Assembly (NCBI GenBank): GCA_019419895.1
Contig: JAHZIE010000013.1
Span: forward strand, 1 to 48,546
Origin: Clostridiales bacterium
GTDB taxonomy: Bacteria; Bacillota; Clostridia; Oscillospirales; Acutalibacteraceae
DNA: 48,546 bases
Direction: 5' to 3'
Part shown: in pieces, positions 15,628-24,300 of the stretch
Layout of the letters: every line of letters starts with the position of its first letter
Numbering within the stretch: the first letter of the stretch is position 1
Program-made: the position numbers and the translations under genes
Notes under the pieces: generated by a model
The model's input: the letters and a program-made list of their open reading frames with translations, nothing else
The model's database searches: none
Told to the model about the DNA's origin: nothing

Positions 15628-17448
15628 TTACTTATTTCTACTGGCCTGTTTCATTCTCTGTTCCTTGGAAAGGATCATCTTCCTCAGACGAAGACTTTTC
15701 GGCGTAACCTCCACCAGTTCGTCATCGGCGATAAACTCCAGGGACTGTTCCAGACTGAGAATGGAGGGCGGCGTCAGCTTGAGCGCGTCGTCAGAACCTG
15801 CGGCTCTGGTGTTGGTCAGGTGCTTCTTACGGCACACATTCACCACCACGTCGTCGGACTTAGGACTCGCGCCGATCACCATTCCCTCATAAACGGGAAC
15901 GCCGGGACCGATAAACAGCCTGCCCCTTTCCTGGGCGTTGAACAGACCATAGGCCGTTGTTTCCCCTGTTTCATGCACAATCAGAGAACCCTGTGTCCTC
16001 GTCTCAATATCTCCCTTATAAGGCTCATACCCATCAAAGATATGGTTCATGATACCATTGCCGTTGGTGTCGGTCAAAAATTCTGTTCTGTATCCCATGA
16101 GCCCTCTGGCCGGAATGCGAAATTCCAGATGGGTGACCCCTGTCTCACGGCTGCCCATGTTGACAATCTCCGCCTTGCGGCTGCCCAGCTTTTCCATGAC
16201 GGCGCCCACATAAGCCTCTGGCACCTCAATCATCAACAATTCCATCGGCTCGTGGAGCTTGCCGTTAATCTCCTTAAAAATCACCTTGGGGCGGGATACC
16301 TGGAATTCATAATTCTGCCGCCGCATGGTTTCAATCAAAATAGACAGGTGCAGCTCGCCTCTTCCCGACACCTTGAAGGTATCGGCGGAATCGGTTTCCT
16401 CCACCCGGAGGGCCACATTGGTTTCCACCTCTTTAAACAGTCGGTCCCGGATATTTCTGGAGGTGACAAATTTTCCTTCCTTCCCGGCGAAAGGCGAATC
16501 ATTGACCATAAACATCATGGAAACCGTCGGCTCATCAATTTTCACAAAGGGAAGGGCCTCTACTTTATCGGGGGAACAGGCCGTCTCCCCAATATTCAAA
16601 TCCGTCAGGCCGGAAACACAAATCAAATCCCCCAGCCGGGCGCTTTCCACTTCCACCCTCTTGAGCCCCTCAAACTGGTAAAGCTTTGAAATCCTTACAT
16701 TTTCCGTACGGCCGTCCCGCTTACACAAGGCGGCAGCCTGTCCAACTCGGATCTCCCCCCGCTCCACACGACCAATGCCGATTCTTCCTACAAACTGATC
16801 ATAATCAATATTGGAAAATAACACCTGCATGGGGCCCTCCATATCGCCGACAGGCGCTGGAACTTCGTTGACAATCGCCTCAAACACGGGCTTCATGTCG
16901 GTGCCAGGCACATTGATGTCCGCGGTGGCGTACCCGTCCCGCCCGGAAGCGTAAACTACCGGGAATTCCAGCTGATCCTCATCCGCTCCAAGCTCAATAA
17001 ACAGATCGAGAATTTCGTCGACCACCTCTAAGGGGCGCGCCCCCGGACGATCGATCTTATTGACGACCACCACCGGCTTTTTTCCAAGTCCAAGGGCCTT
17101 TTTCAGGACAAAACGGGTCTGGGGCATACAGCCTTCGAACGCGTCCACCAAAAGAAGAACACCATCCACCATCATGAGGATGCGCTCCACCTCTCCCCCA
17201 AAATCGGCGTGTCCTGGGGTGTCCACAATATTAATTTTCACACCATCGTACATAACGGCGGTATTTTTCGCCAAAATGGTGATGCCTCTTTCCCGCTCCA
17301 GATCATTAGAGTCCATCACACGCTCCGCCACCGCTTCATTGGCACGAAAAACGCCGCTCTGCTTAAGCAGCTGATCCACCAGGGTGGTCTTTCCGTGGTC
17401 AACATGGGCGATAATCGCAACATTTCTCACGTCGTTCCTTGTATCCAT
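15628..17448 (-). CDS. typA: GTP-binding translation/ribosome-assembly factor TypA/BipA
   Basis: This is a 606-residue translational GTPase of the usual BipA length. The G motifs are AHVDHGKTTLVDQLL (P-loop), RGITILAKN (switch I), DTPGHADFGGEVER (G3), NKIDRPGAR (G4) and ASGRDG (G5). EF-G-like domains follow (SGRGELHLSILIETMRR, GLMGYRTEFLTDTNG) and the BipA-specific C-terminal region ends in the Lys/Arg-rich tail. BipA binds 70S ribosomes or 30S subunits and assists large-subunit assembly and stress growth. The ATG at 17448 has AAGGATG about 6 nt upstream. It is monocistronic; a TATAAT box (17606-17601, leftward) lies about 150 bp upstream, but with no good -35. Confidence 0.97.
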   Translation of the reverse strand: MDTRNDVRNVAIIAHVDHGKTTLVDQLLKQSGVFRANEAVAERVMDSNDLERERGITILAKNTAVMYDGVKINIVDTPGHADFGGEVERILMMVDGVLLLVDAFEGCMPQTRFVLKKALGLGKKPVVVVNKIDRPGARPLEVVDEILDLFIELGADEDQLEFPVVYASGRDGYATADINVPGTDMKPVFEAIVNEVPAPVGDMEGPMQVLFSNIDYDQFVGRIGIGRVERGEIRVGQAAALCKRDGRTENVRISKLYQFEGLKRVEVESARLGDLICVSGLTDLNIGETACSPDKVEALPFVKIDEPTVSMMFMVNDSPFAGKEGKFVTSRNIRDRLFKEVETNVALRVEETDSADTFKVSGRGELHLSILIETMRRQNYEFQVSRPKVIFKEINGKLHEPMELLMIEVPEAYVGAVMEKLGSRKAEIVNMGSRETGVTHLEFRIPARGLMGYRTEFLTDTNGNGIMNHIFDGYEPYKGDIETRTQGSLIVHETGETTAYGLFNAQERGRLFIGPGVPVYEGMVIGASPKSDDVVVNVCRKKHLTNTRAAGSDDALKLTPPSILSLEQSLEFIADDELVEVTPKSLRLRKMILSKEQRMKQASRNK

Positions 17449-18100
17449 ACATTTTCATCCTTATCTGTCAACAGTCTTATTCTTCCCGAACGGTACTTAC
17501 CCCGCTGCCCTCTCTAAGAAAACAGGCAAAAAAAGCGCGCAGCCCTATCATCTGCCTAGCTGCGCAAGGGAAGGCGGTAATCACACTTACCTTTTTATAA
17601 ATTATAGCACAAAAGACACTGGAAAAACACCACTCAACCTCCCTCATCCCGCAGAAAATGCGGGAAAAAGAAAGAAAGATTTTAGTCATATTACATCAAA
17701 ACCTAAGGGGGAATTTTTGGTAATTGCCCAATCCTGTTTTCACGGGCTTGCCGTCCGCCTTTCAGAAAGCCGCGTCACCATTTTCATATTTTTCAGGAAG
17801 GAAGTTCTCCCCCGCCCCGGTGAACAAAGGTCCTCATGAGGATCGTCCTCTTTTCCCATGCGGTTTTACGCCGGCCATCAGCTGCTTTTCCCCTTACATC
17901 CTTTATCCTTTTCTCAAGTATCCAAGGGCCGATTTGGAAACGGACAGGGCGCTGAAGGGAGAAGGTATCCATCCTTTCCAAAGACATGCCATTTCAGCCC
18001 GACGGAGCTTCTATCCTGGCGGAATCTCCTTTTATAAAAAATATGCTCTCCCTGTGCTTTCCAATCGGACGGAGTCCCTTTCACCCGGAACGCCGTTTTT
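17449..18100. other. Non-coding region between typA and the DUF6320-type gene
   Basis: No gene is supported. Visible elements are a GCGCAGC/GCTGCGC hairpin near 17538-17564, a leftward TATAAT near 17606 that may serve typA, a CCCGCA/TGCGGG hairpin near 17648, and a 12-bp palindrome TCCTCATGAGGA near 17831. Confidence 0.4.
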
Positions 18101-18817
18101 TCAGATATGGATCCGCTTTTTCAGGGAATTTTTTAAATTCCTTTTCCGGTTGATCACCAGCAGCACCACGGCCAGGCATACCGCCGCCGCCATAGCCACC
18201 AAAGACCATTCCAGCTTCACCGTGCTGGTTAAATAGATATCTGTCACAACCTCAACCCCCGCCAGAAGGGCGCTGCACAGCACAATAAAAGCGGCGGCCA
18301 GCGTCAGCTTGCACAAACGGGTATATTGAACGAGAAAATAAGCGCACAGCACCCCTGCCGCTGTTACCAGAACCACCGGCACCGACAGAGCCAAAAACCA
18401 GGGACGCACGCCGCCCACAAGGGAAAATTTTTCTACATAGTATAAAAATACCAAAACCGCCGCAATATCGAGAACCAGGCTTTTCACTACCGTATGGTTC
18501 TTCATGGCGAAGGGAACCACCATAATCACCCAAAGGGTTCCAATTCCCCCGCTGGCATAAAACGACCAGGAAATCCCTCCCTGGATGGCGTAATCCACCA
18601 CCAGGCAGATGACCGCCGGACCGAGGAGAATGGCCGTCACCAGCCAAAAGGTCGCCTTTCTGCTCTCGGAAGAAATGAGCGCCTCCGTCCGTTTGGGATA
18701 GGCCGGTTCACTCTTTTCATCATACAGCTGGCTGGGGTTGATCACTACCGTGTTGCACAGGGGACACTTTTTTTCAGACTCCCGCAGCTCCACGCCGCAG
18801 TTTACGCAATAAGACAT
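18101..18817 (-). CDS. Zinc-ribbon membrane protein (DUF6320-like), acyltransferase partner
   Basis: This is a 238-residue membrane protein. The N-terminus is a zinc ribbon with two Cys pairs (CVNCG and CPLCN, residues about 4-22). A short linker follows, then about six hydrophobic spans and a basic C-terminal tail. The architecture matches proteins annotated DUF6320 that sit beside condensation-fold acetyltransferases in Clostridia, from memory. ATG 18817 is chosen because it begins exactly at MSYCVNCG with GGTGGCGG upstream; the longer in-frame opening at 18871 overlaps the upstream gene. It lies 34 bp after the acyltransferase gene, so the two are probably co-transcribed. Function is unknown. 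Confidence 0.75.
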   Translation of the reverse strand: MSYCVNCGVELRESEKKCPLCNTVVINPSQLYDEKSEPAYPKRTEALISSESRKATFWLVTAILLGPAVICLVVDYAIQGGISWSFYASGGIGTLWVIMVVPFAMKNHTVVKSLVLDIAAVLVFLYYVEKFSLVGGVRPWFLALSVPVVLVTAAGVLCAYFLVQYTRLCKLTLAAAFIVLCSALLAGVEVVTDIYLTSTVKLEWSLVAMAAAVCLAVVLLVINRKRNLKNSLKKRIHI

Positions 18818-18851
18818 TTCCGCCACCGTCCATTCCAGAAAAACACAACCG

Positions 18852-20141
18852 CTACCGGTTGTTGCTCTCAAGTTTCACATGAAGTCCCTGCCTGACCAGA
18901 AAGGTAAAAAAGCGCCGCTCAATTTCCGTCTCCTTTATCTTACGAGTAAAGCTGATATCGGCCGTATCGCCAAAGGTGACCATGGTCGCCACGTTATCGT
19001 TGTACCTCTGCCGTCCCAAAAGAAAATCAAAGCGTTCCACAAAGGGCTCCATTTCCTTTGGCACCCTGACAATTCCAAGATTGGAAAACGTAGTGGAAAA
19101 CCGGCTTTCGCCAAACAGGCGGAAGGCCATGGACAAGCTGATATTTTTCACAAACAGCGGCACCAGCCGGAGCACAAGATTGGATTCGCTGCTCAAATTC
19201 TTGCACATAATGGCATTGAGATACTTTTCTTTGACATTGGTCCGTATAAAATGATGGACCTCCTCCACAATTTCTTCAAAGGAATATTCCCCATACTTGG
19301 GTTCAATTCCCGGATTGACAAAAAGGGAAAAATTCCTCAGGGTTTTGGAAGGATAATACTTCCTCATATTGACCGGAACGCTGACCTTCACAGGGAGCTC
19401 CACCTTGCTGCTCGATTCCTTTTGACATTCCTCATAGGAATAAATCAGGACGGCAGTCAAAAACTCCGTAATTGAGACTTTATACTCCTTCGCCTTTGCT
19501 GAAAGCTGGGAAACAGACAGCTGCCCCGTGACAATATTCAGCTCTTCCTCCGGAATCTGCGTCCCGGTAAAATGATAGGCCTTGGATTCCCGGCGATCCT
19601 TTAAGGCGCGGAATGCCGCATACCGTTTAAAAGCGTCCTCCATCTCCTCTGGGGAAGAGGGTTCGTCACAATTGAGGATCCCCTCCCGGCAGGGAATTTC
19701 CAGACCCTGATGGGAAAGCTTGAGATATTCGGCCGCCAGGGTTTTTAAAAAAATCATCAGCCCCGTGCCGTCACACAGGATATGGGAAACCTCTACCGCA
19801 ATCCTTCCCCCGAAATACCGGACGCGGAACAGCTGATACCCCTCCCTGCGGGAGCCGAGCCGCTGGCAGGGGTTTGCCACATCCGGCTGCACCACGGCGC
19901 GGTTTCTGTTCTGCTCCAAATAATACCAGAACAGCCCCCTTCTCAGACGCAGGTGAAAATTTGGGAACCGCCCCACCGCTTTATCCAAAGCCTTTTGCAG
20001 CAGCGCGGGATCGATCTGTTCCTTCAAGGTCACCGACATTCTGAAATTGGAGGTCCAGCGGGAATTATGAATCGCGGGATAAATCTTCGCCGCGTTATCC
20101 AGCTCATACCACCGCTCCAAACGGGTTCTGGACGCCTTCAT
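18852..20141 (-). CDS. Condensation-fold acyltransferase (alcohol acetyltransferase-like)
   Basis: This is a 429-residue protein of the CoA-dependent acyltransferase/condensation superfamily. It carries the active-site HxxxDG motif in VEVSHILCDGTGLMIFLKTLAAEYL (about residues 126-150) and the second-half segment VPVNMRKYYPSKTLRNFSLFVNPG, then TFSNLGIVRVP, which parallels the DFGWG-side region of the fold. Such enzymes transfer acyl groups from CoA or carriers to alcohols or amines; the actual substrate is not readable. ATG 20141 is chosen because GGAGG lies 8 nt upstream, while the upstream in-frame start at 20189 lacks one. The zinc-ribbon membrane protein downstream and an esterase further along may act with it. 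Confidence 0.8.
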   Translation of the reverse strand: MKASRTRLERWYELDNAAKIYPAIHNSRWTSNFRMSVTLKEQIDPALLQKALDKAVGRFPNFHLRLRRGLFWYYLEQNRNRAVVQPDVANPCQRLGSRREGYQLFRVRYFGGRIAVEVSHILCDGTGLMIFLKTLAAEYLKLSHQGLEIPCREGILNCDEPSSPEEMEDAFKRYAAFRALKDRRESKAYHFTGTQIPEEELNIVTGQLSVSQLSAKAKEYKVSITEFLTAVLIYSYEECQKESSSKVELPVKVSVPVNMRKYYPSKTLRNFSLFVNPGIEPKYGEYSFEEIVEEVHHFIRTNVKEKYLNAIMCKNLSSESNLVLRLVPLFVKNISLSMAFRLFGESRFSTTFSNLGIVRVPKEMEPFVERFDFLLGRQRYNDNVATMVTFGDTADISFTRKIKETEIERRFFTFLVRQGLHVKLESNNR

Positions 20142-20371
20142 CCCTCTTTCCTCCATTTCTTCACTGGTTTCTATTATCATTATGCGCAATTATACGCGGG
20201 ACAAACCTTTTCTATCCATAATTTGCTGTCACTCTTCACAGATTCATCTTGTATATTTATTATATACTGACAGTTTTATTTTCTCAAGAGGGGTGATTCC
20301 AATGGGCCGGTAATCCGTCGGATTTCTCAAAAAAGATAGCAGGGAAATACAGAAAAAAGGAGGCTTGGCCT

Positions 20372-20776
20372 ATAAAACGGCTGACTGCAAAGACAATCGG
20401 TCTGTTCCTCCTCGTTATCCTTCTGGCCTGTACAGGGGCAGCGGCCTTTACGCGGGAGAATTCCCATGAAATTCCCCCGGATGTACAGGAAACCATCGAC
20501 GCCCTCAACGCCTCTGACAACGGAATCCCTGACACAGTAACGGCGGAGGATATGCAGCGCCTGCTGGATTATGGAGGGCCGGAAGGAATTAAGGCCCTGA
20601 CGCGCATCTATGAAGACGCGCCCGGCCTTACTCCCGGACGGGAGCTATCCGAGCTTGAAAATCATATTCAAACTTCCCACGCTCCCCACTCTTACACCTA
20701 TGACCCTGAAACGGGGGAAAACATTTTCATTGACGGAAGTGAATTCTGCCATCCCGCTGAGTCGATGCCGGAATGA
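20372..20776 (+). CDS. Small lipoprotein reading frame with ATA in the start position
   Basis: A continuous 134-codon frame begins at the ATA at 20372. An excellent AAAAGGAGG precedes it by 8 nt, and the encoded N-terminus KRLTAKTIGLFLLVILLACTG is a textbook lipoprotein signal with an LLAC lipobox (Cys at position 20). The rest is acidic (DVQETIDALNASDNGIPDTV, then DPETGENIFIDGSEFCHPAE), with no domain I recognise. The first in-frame ATG is only at 20552, well inside the mature part, so it cannot be the true start if the signal peptide matters. The gene is therefore either translated from a non-standard AUA codon, inactivated by one G-to-A change, or affected by a sequencing error. The position between converging and diverging neighbours gives no functional clue. 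Confidence 0.6.
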   Translation: MKRLTAKTIGLFLLVILLACTGAAAFTRENSHEIPPDVQETIDALNASDNGIPDTVTAEDMQRLLDYGGPEGIKALTRIYEDAPGLTPGRELSELENHIQTSHAPHSYTYDPETGENIFIDGSEFCHPAESMPE

Positions 20777-21087
20777 TTCTAACATGATTCTTCTCTATCC
20801 CGGCGAATCGGGGAGTATCAGATTCAAAGCGGTTAAAATCATAACCATCGGCTAAGCGGAAGGCTTGAGCAGGCCCTATAAGGGCCTATTACCGGGCAAG
20901 CGTCTCAAGAAGTATTGAACTTTCTCTTGCATCTCTTGCCCCACATCCCGTGAACGGGCAACTCCTGTTCTAACCTAATCTTTCCAGCGCTGAAACCTTG
21001 TTCTTAGCAGCTTCCTTCGCTCGTTACTTCATGTTAAACCTTTTTACGGGGCGCCTCCACCGCTACAGCCCGTGGTTTCCCCTACTC
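20777..21087. other. Non-coding stretch, possible remnant of a mobile element
   Basis: No intact gene is seen. The stretch holds a GGCCC/GGGCC near-palindrome (20872-20886) and several small GC-rich stems. Read leftward, the far end carries a GGGAAACCACGGGC segment and broken frames loosely like the tail of an IS605-type tnpB gene. The resemblance is weak. Confidence 0.25.
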
Positions 21088-21131
21088 AAAAAAAGAAGGT
21101 CCTGCATGACTTTGCAGTTCCTTCTTTTTTC
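21088..21131. terminator. Bidirectional terminator
   Basis: AAAGAAGG-TC-CTGCA pairs with TGCAG-TT-CCTTCTTT around a six-base loop, flanked by an A-run on the left and a T-run on the right, so it can stop transcription from both sides. It lies 19 bp past the stop of the leftward gene. Confidence 0.8.
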
Positions 21132-21149
21132 TTATCATTTCGGCCCCGT

Positions 21150-22139
21150 TTACCTGGAAGGGCCGCTGGATACCGGAGGAGAGGAAACCGCCGGGTTCCT
21201 CTCTGTCGTCTTGACCGACATTTCCACCCCATCCTCAAGGACTGAATCGATAAAAGCCGCGGCCTTCTCCCTGCCGACATAGTACGCGTTTATCGTATAC
21301 AAAAACTCGCTGAAAACATACCCATCCCCAGACACCCCTATGTAGGTTTCCGACCATTTGTCCCCCGCCAAAGGGATGCTGACCTCAAATCTCAGCTCTT
21401 CCTTCCGGTCCCATACCTGCCCGTTTACACGTTCCGCGGACGGGTTTTCCTCCAGGAAATTCCACAGGGCGTCCAGATCACCGAGGCAGTATTCCGCCGT
21501 ATGGGTATACCGGCCCTCCTCCGTCATATAAAACGCCGCGCCCAGCCGGGCTGTGTGACGCAGATCCAGATTCCCGGCAAACTCTCCCAGAGTTGGAGGC
21601 TCATAGCTTTCCGCCAGATAGACGTAAAAGCCCTCCTCTTCCTCAAATTCAACGGCCGCCACGGTCTGTTTTTCCAATCCCCTGATGGAATACACCCTTG
21701 CCCCGGTCTTGTATACCTTGGCGTTTTCGGGGTCCAGATAGACGTTCACATCTGTCGGATCATGAGCCGACAGGGTGGTCTCGAAAAGGACATGATCCAG
21801 CTCTCCCTTTTCCACCTTGGCCCCGGTGGCCTGGAATTCAGCGCCGTCCATTTTCATCTCCGGGTATTTAAAAGGGTATTCCAATTCTTCCCACGGCTCT
21901 ACCCAGCCAATCGCCAGTTGCTGTTCCACAGGCCAGGGGATGGTTTCCCCCGAACGGGGCAAGAAAAATATGGCCAGAGGGATGAGGATCGCCGTCCCTG
22001 CCGCCGCGGCAGTGAGACCCTTTTTTAGTAAATGTTTCCTTCTTTCCCTTTGCCCGCCGGCTGTCCCGCCAGACCGGCTGAAATTTTGCCCGTCCGGTGT
22101 TCTTTGTATGTCCCGCTCATACCGCCGCTCTCTTTTCAT
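21150..22139 (-). CDS. Membrane-anchored extracellular protein, unknown function
   Basis: This 329-residue protein has a basic cytoplasmic head of about 38 residues, one transmembrane helix (about residues 40-62, GLTAAAAGTAILIPLAIFF) and a large acidic extracytoplasmic domain, ending in a Ser/Pro-rich tail. I recognise no catalytic motif or family. The topology (short inside, long outside) resembles anti-sigma or sensor-type anchored proteins, but no sigma factor gene is adjacent. ATG 22139 has AAAGGGGG upstream; a TTG directly before it is also in frame. It is transcribed leftward alone and ends at a strong terminator. Confidence 0.75.
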   Translation of the reverse strand: MKRERRYERDIQRTPDGQNFSRSGGTAGGQRERRKHLLKKGLTAAAAGTAILIPLAIFFLPRSGETIPWPVEQQLAIGWVEPWEELEYPFKYPEMKMDGAEFQATGAKVEKGELDHVLFETTLSAHDPTDVNVYLDPENAKVYKTGARVYSIRGLEKQTVAAVEFEEEEGFYVYLAESYEPPTLGEFAGNLDLRHTARLGAAFYMTEEGRYTHTAEYCLGDLDALWNFLEENPSAERVNGQVWDRKEELRFEVSIPLAGDKWSETYIGVSGDGYVFSEFLYTINAYYVGREKAAAFIDSVLEDGVEMSVKTTERNPAVSSPPVSSGPSR

Positions 22140-22340
22140 CAAAAAGCCCCCTTTCAGCTTTCCTCCCGAAAAAATACAAGCTGCCGTATATTGGTACCTG
22201 AGCCAACACCGTGTTCGCCCAGTTTTCCGCTCTTTTAAAAGCTATCAGAGTTCTTTATGAATATTCCGCCAAAATTAAGCTTTCCCGGCGCAAAATATTT
22301 GCATCGCTTATTATATTGATATCTGTCATTAATATAGGAT

Positions 22341-22380
22341 AAAAAAAGCCTCCTGTCAATCCCCATTTGAAACCCGGCTT
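22341..22380 (-). terminator. Weak terminator after the esterase gene
   Basis: Read leftward, AAGCC pairs with GGCTT over a long loop and is followed by a run of T residues. The stem starts directly at the esterase stop codon. Confidence 0.35.
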
Positions 22381-23295
22381 TCAGCCTTCTTCCCCCTCAG
22401 GAACACCCAGCTTTTTGTAGAAGAATTTTCTGATTTCCACCATCGCATCATGGGACTCGGGCATATCAAACAGATGCCAGACATGCCACATCCCCTCGTA
22501 GACGTTCATGGCCGCGTCCACTCCTCCCGCGCGCATCCGCTGGTACAGGTTCAGCCCATCCTTCAACAGGATTTCCTTTGTGCCGGCGTGAATCAGGGTG
22601 GGAGGAAAACACCCGTTATATTCCCCGTATACCGGAGAAATCAGCGGATTTTTCCGATCCTCCCCTCCCGCGTAATACCCCGCGCACTGAATCAGGTTAT
22701 CAGAAACCAGAATGGGGTCGTCGCTTTCGTCCACCACCTCATATTCCCCCGTATTGGCCAAATCCGCCCAAGGGGAAATGCAGGCAATCGCGCCGGGTAA
22801 AGGGCTTTCTTTCTCCATCAGCGCCAGAGCCGTGGCCACAATCAGCCCGCCTCCGGCGGAATCCCCGATAAAGCCCACATGCTCCGGCGCGATTCCCAAA
22901 TCCAGCACATAAAAATAGGCGGAAAGGGCATCCTCCAACGCGGCGGGAAAGGGATGCTCCGGCGCCAGACGGTAATCAAAATAAAAGGTATCCAGCCCCG
23001 TCACCCGGGCCGCGATGGAGGCCAGCCCCCTGGAATAGGAGAGATCTCCCGTACAGTAAGCCCCGCCGTGAAGGTAGATCAAGGCATAGCCCTCTTTTCT
23101 GTTTTCCTTCATCCTTGCCCATTCTCCCAGGAGAGGGGAATGGGGATCCGGTTCAAATATCAGGTTTTTGGGATAATGCTTCACCTTTCCCAGCAGGCTC
23201 ATCCCCCTGCGCTGCGCCTCAATGGTTCCCCCCGCGAACAAGGGCTTCGCCCGTTTCATTGCCCGGCGGAAGGCCACGCTCCTTTTACTTGCCAT
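22381..23295 (-). CDS. Alpha/beta hydrolase (HSL/Aes-type esterase)
   Basis: This is a 304-residue esterase of the hormone-sensitive-lipase family. It has the oxyanion-hole YLHGGAYCTGD motif (about residues 74-84), the nucleophile elbow GFIGDSAGGGL (Ser about 145), an acid residue probably in the DESDDPIL or AGTKEILLKD region, and the catalytic His in MWHVWHLFD near the C-terminus. There is no signal peptide, so it is cytoplasmic. It would hydrolyse short-chain carboxyl esters. It follows the rlmA gene by 36 bp in a leftward run that begins at 25545. The condensation-fold acyltransferase nearby raises the possibility that ester making and breaking are linked, but that is speculative. Confidence 0.88.
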   Translation of the reverse strand: MASKRSVAFRRAMKRAKPLFAGGTIEAQRRGMSLLGKVKHYPKNLIFEPDPHSPLLGEWARMKENRKEGYALIYLHGGAYCTGDLSYSRGLASIAARVTGLDTFYFDYRLAPEHPFPAALEDALSAYFYVLDLGIAPEHVGFIGDSAGGGLIVATALALMEKESPLPGAIACISPWADLANTGEYEVVDESDDPILVSDNLIQCAGYYAGGEDRKNPLISPVYGEYNGCFPPTLIHAGTKEILLKDGLNLYQRMRAGGVDAAMNVYEGMWHVWHLFDMPESHDAMVEIRKFFYKKLGVPEGEEG

Positions 23296-23331
23296 TCTGG
23301 GGCATCCATCCTTTCTCTCATAAATTCCGGC

Positions 23332-24195
23332 TTATTTTTTTCGAAAAACCTGGATGATAAACTCAAACTCAATAGGCAGCTCTTCCATTTTCTCCAACCG
23401 TTCCGCGGCCCGCCGGGAAGTCCTGTAATAATAAGGGGTCATGGCGAAAAGGGACCGGATGTCCTCCCCGGATGTCAAAACCGTTTCCCTTTCCACCCGG
23501 ATCCGATCCTCCAGAAGAAAGCCCTGGGCCGTATAGCCCTTCTCGTCATTTTCATAAGGGGTGTCGTAAAGCACCTTTTTCATAGAGAAAAGATGCCTGC
23601 GCCCGGGAATCACGCCCAGCAAACAGCCTCCCTTTTTCAACACCCTTTCCAGTTCCGGGGCGCAGAAGGGCGCGAAGCAGTGAAGGGCTAAATCCAGTTT
23701 TCCATCCGGCAGGGGGATGTTGAAGACACTGGCCGCCGCAAACCGGATATTCTCCTCTCTCCGCCGGGAAGCCGCCATTGCCACCCCTTTCTTTGAAATG
23801 TCAAAGGCAAGGCAGTCGGGCTGTTTGCCCGCCGCCGCCAAAGCCTGGCAGAGCCTTCTGATATAATATCCCTCCCCGCAGCAGCAGTCGGCCACATGGG
23901 GCGCTTCTCCCGTCAGGGCGATAGCCGTACGGTTGATGCCGTCAGAAAGGCACTGGTAATACCCCTTTTCCAGAAAAGCCCTGCGGGCCGCCAAACTGGC
24001 GGGATCATCCCCCGGGAGCCTGCTGTTCTTCTGGTTGGCGAGAAGCAGATTCACATACCCCTTTGACGAGATATCAAAGCTGTGCCCTTCAGGGCAGAGC
24101 AATGCCTTTTCCTTTTTCTCCAGCGCGCGGCCGCAGACCGGGCACCGGAAAGAAACATCCCCTTTCCTTTTTTCCTCTGTGTGTTCTATTGTCAT
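23332..24195 (-). CDS. rlmA: 23S rRNA (guanine-N1) methyltransferase RlmA-like
   Basis: This 287-residue SAM-dependent methyltransferase has the RlmA arrangement. The N-terminal zinc finger has CPVCG and a second ligand pair in LLCPEGHSFD, followed by SSKGYVNLLL. The Rossmann domain has a degenerate motif I (VADCCCGEGYYIRRL) and ALHCFAPFCAPELERVLKKGG. The family methylates N1 of a guanine in helix 35 of 23S rRNA (G745 in E. coli, G748 in the TlrB/RlmAII branch, which can give tylosin resistance). Which guanine is modified here cannot be decided by eye. Two ATGs are close together; the second (24195) has AAAGG at the better spacing. It lies 105 bp after the RlmI-like gene. Confidence 0.88.
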   Translation of the reverse strand: MTIEHTEEKRKGDVSFRCPVCGRALEKKEKALLCPEGHSFDISSKGYVNLLLANQKNSRLPGDDPASLAARRAFLEKGYYQCLSDGINRTAIALTGEAPHVADCCCGEGYYIRRLCQALAAAGKQPDCLAFDISKKGVAMAASRRREENIRFAAASVFNIPLPDGKLDLALHCFAPFCAPELERVLKKGGCLLGVIPGRRHLFSMKKVLYDTPYENDEKGYTAQGFLLEDRIRVERETVLTSGEDIRSLFAMTPYYYRTSRRAAERLEKMEELPIEFEFIIQVFRKK

Positions 24196-24300
24196 TCTCA
24201 TAACCTTTCTTTCCCACCCAGTTCCCGCCTTTTTTAAATAACCATGGTATGCCCGCCCGAAAAGCCCCCTGGTAAGCGTCTTTCTTTTCCTTCAGCCTTT

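Noticed and set aside
15373..16689. 438-codon plus-strand frame opposite typA
   Set aside because: It is antisense to a well-supported conserved gene and has shadow-frame composition; the same applies to other long frames opposite hydA, hydB, serS and yfhO.
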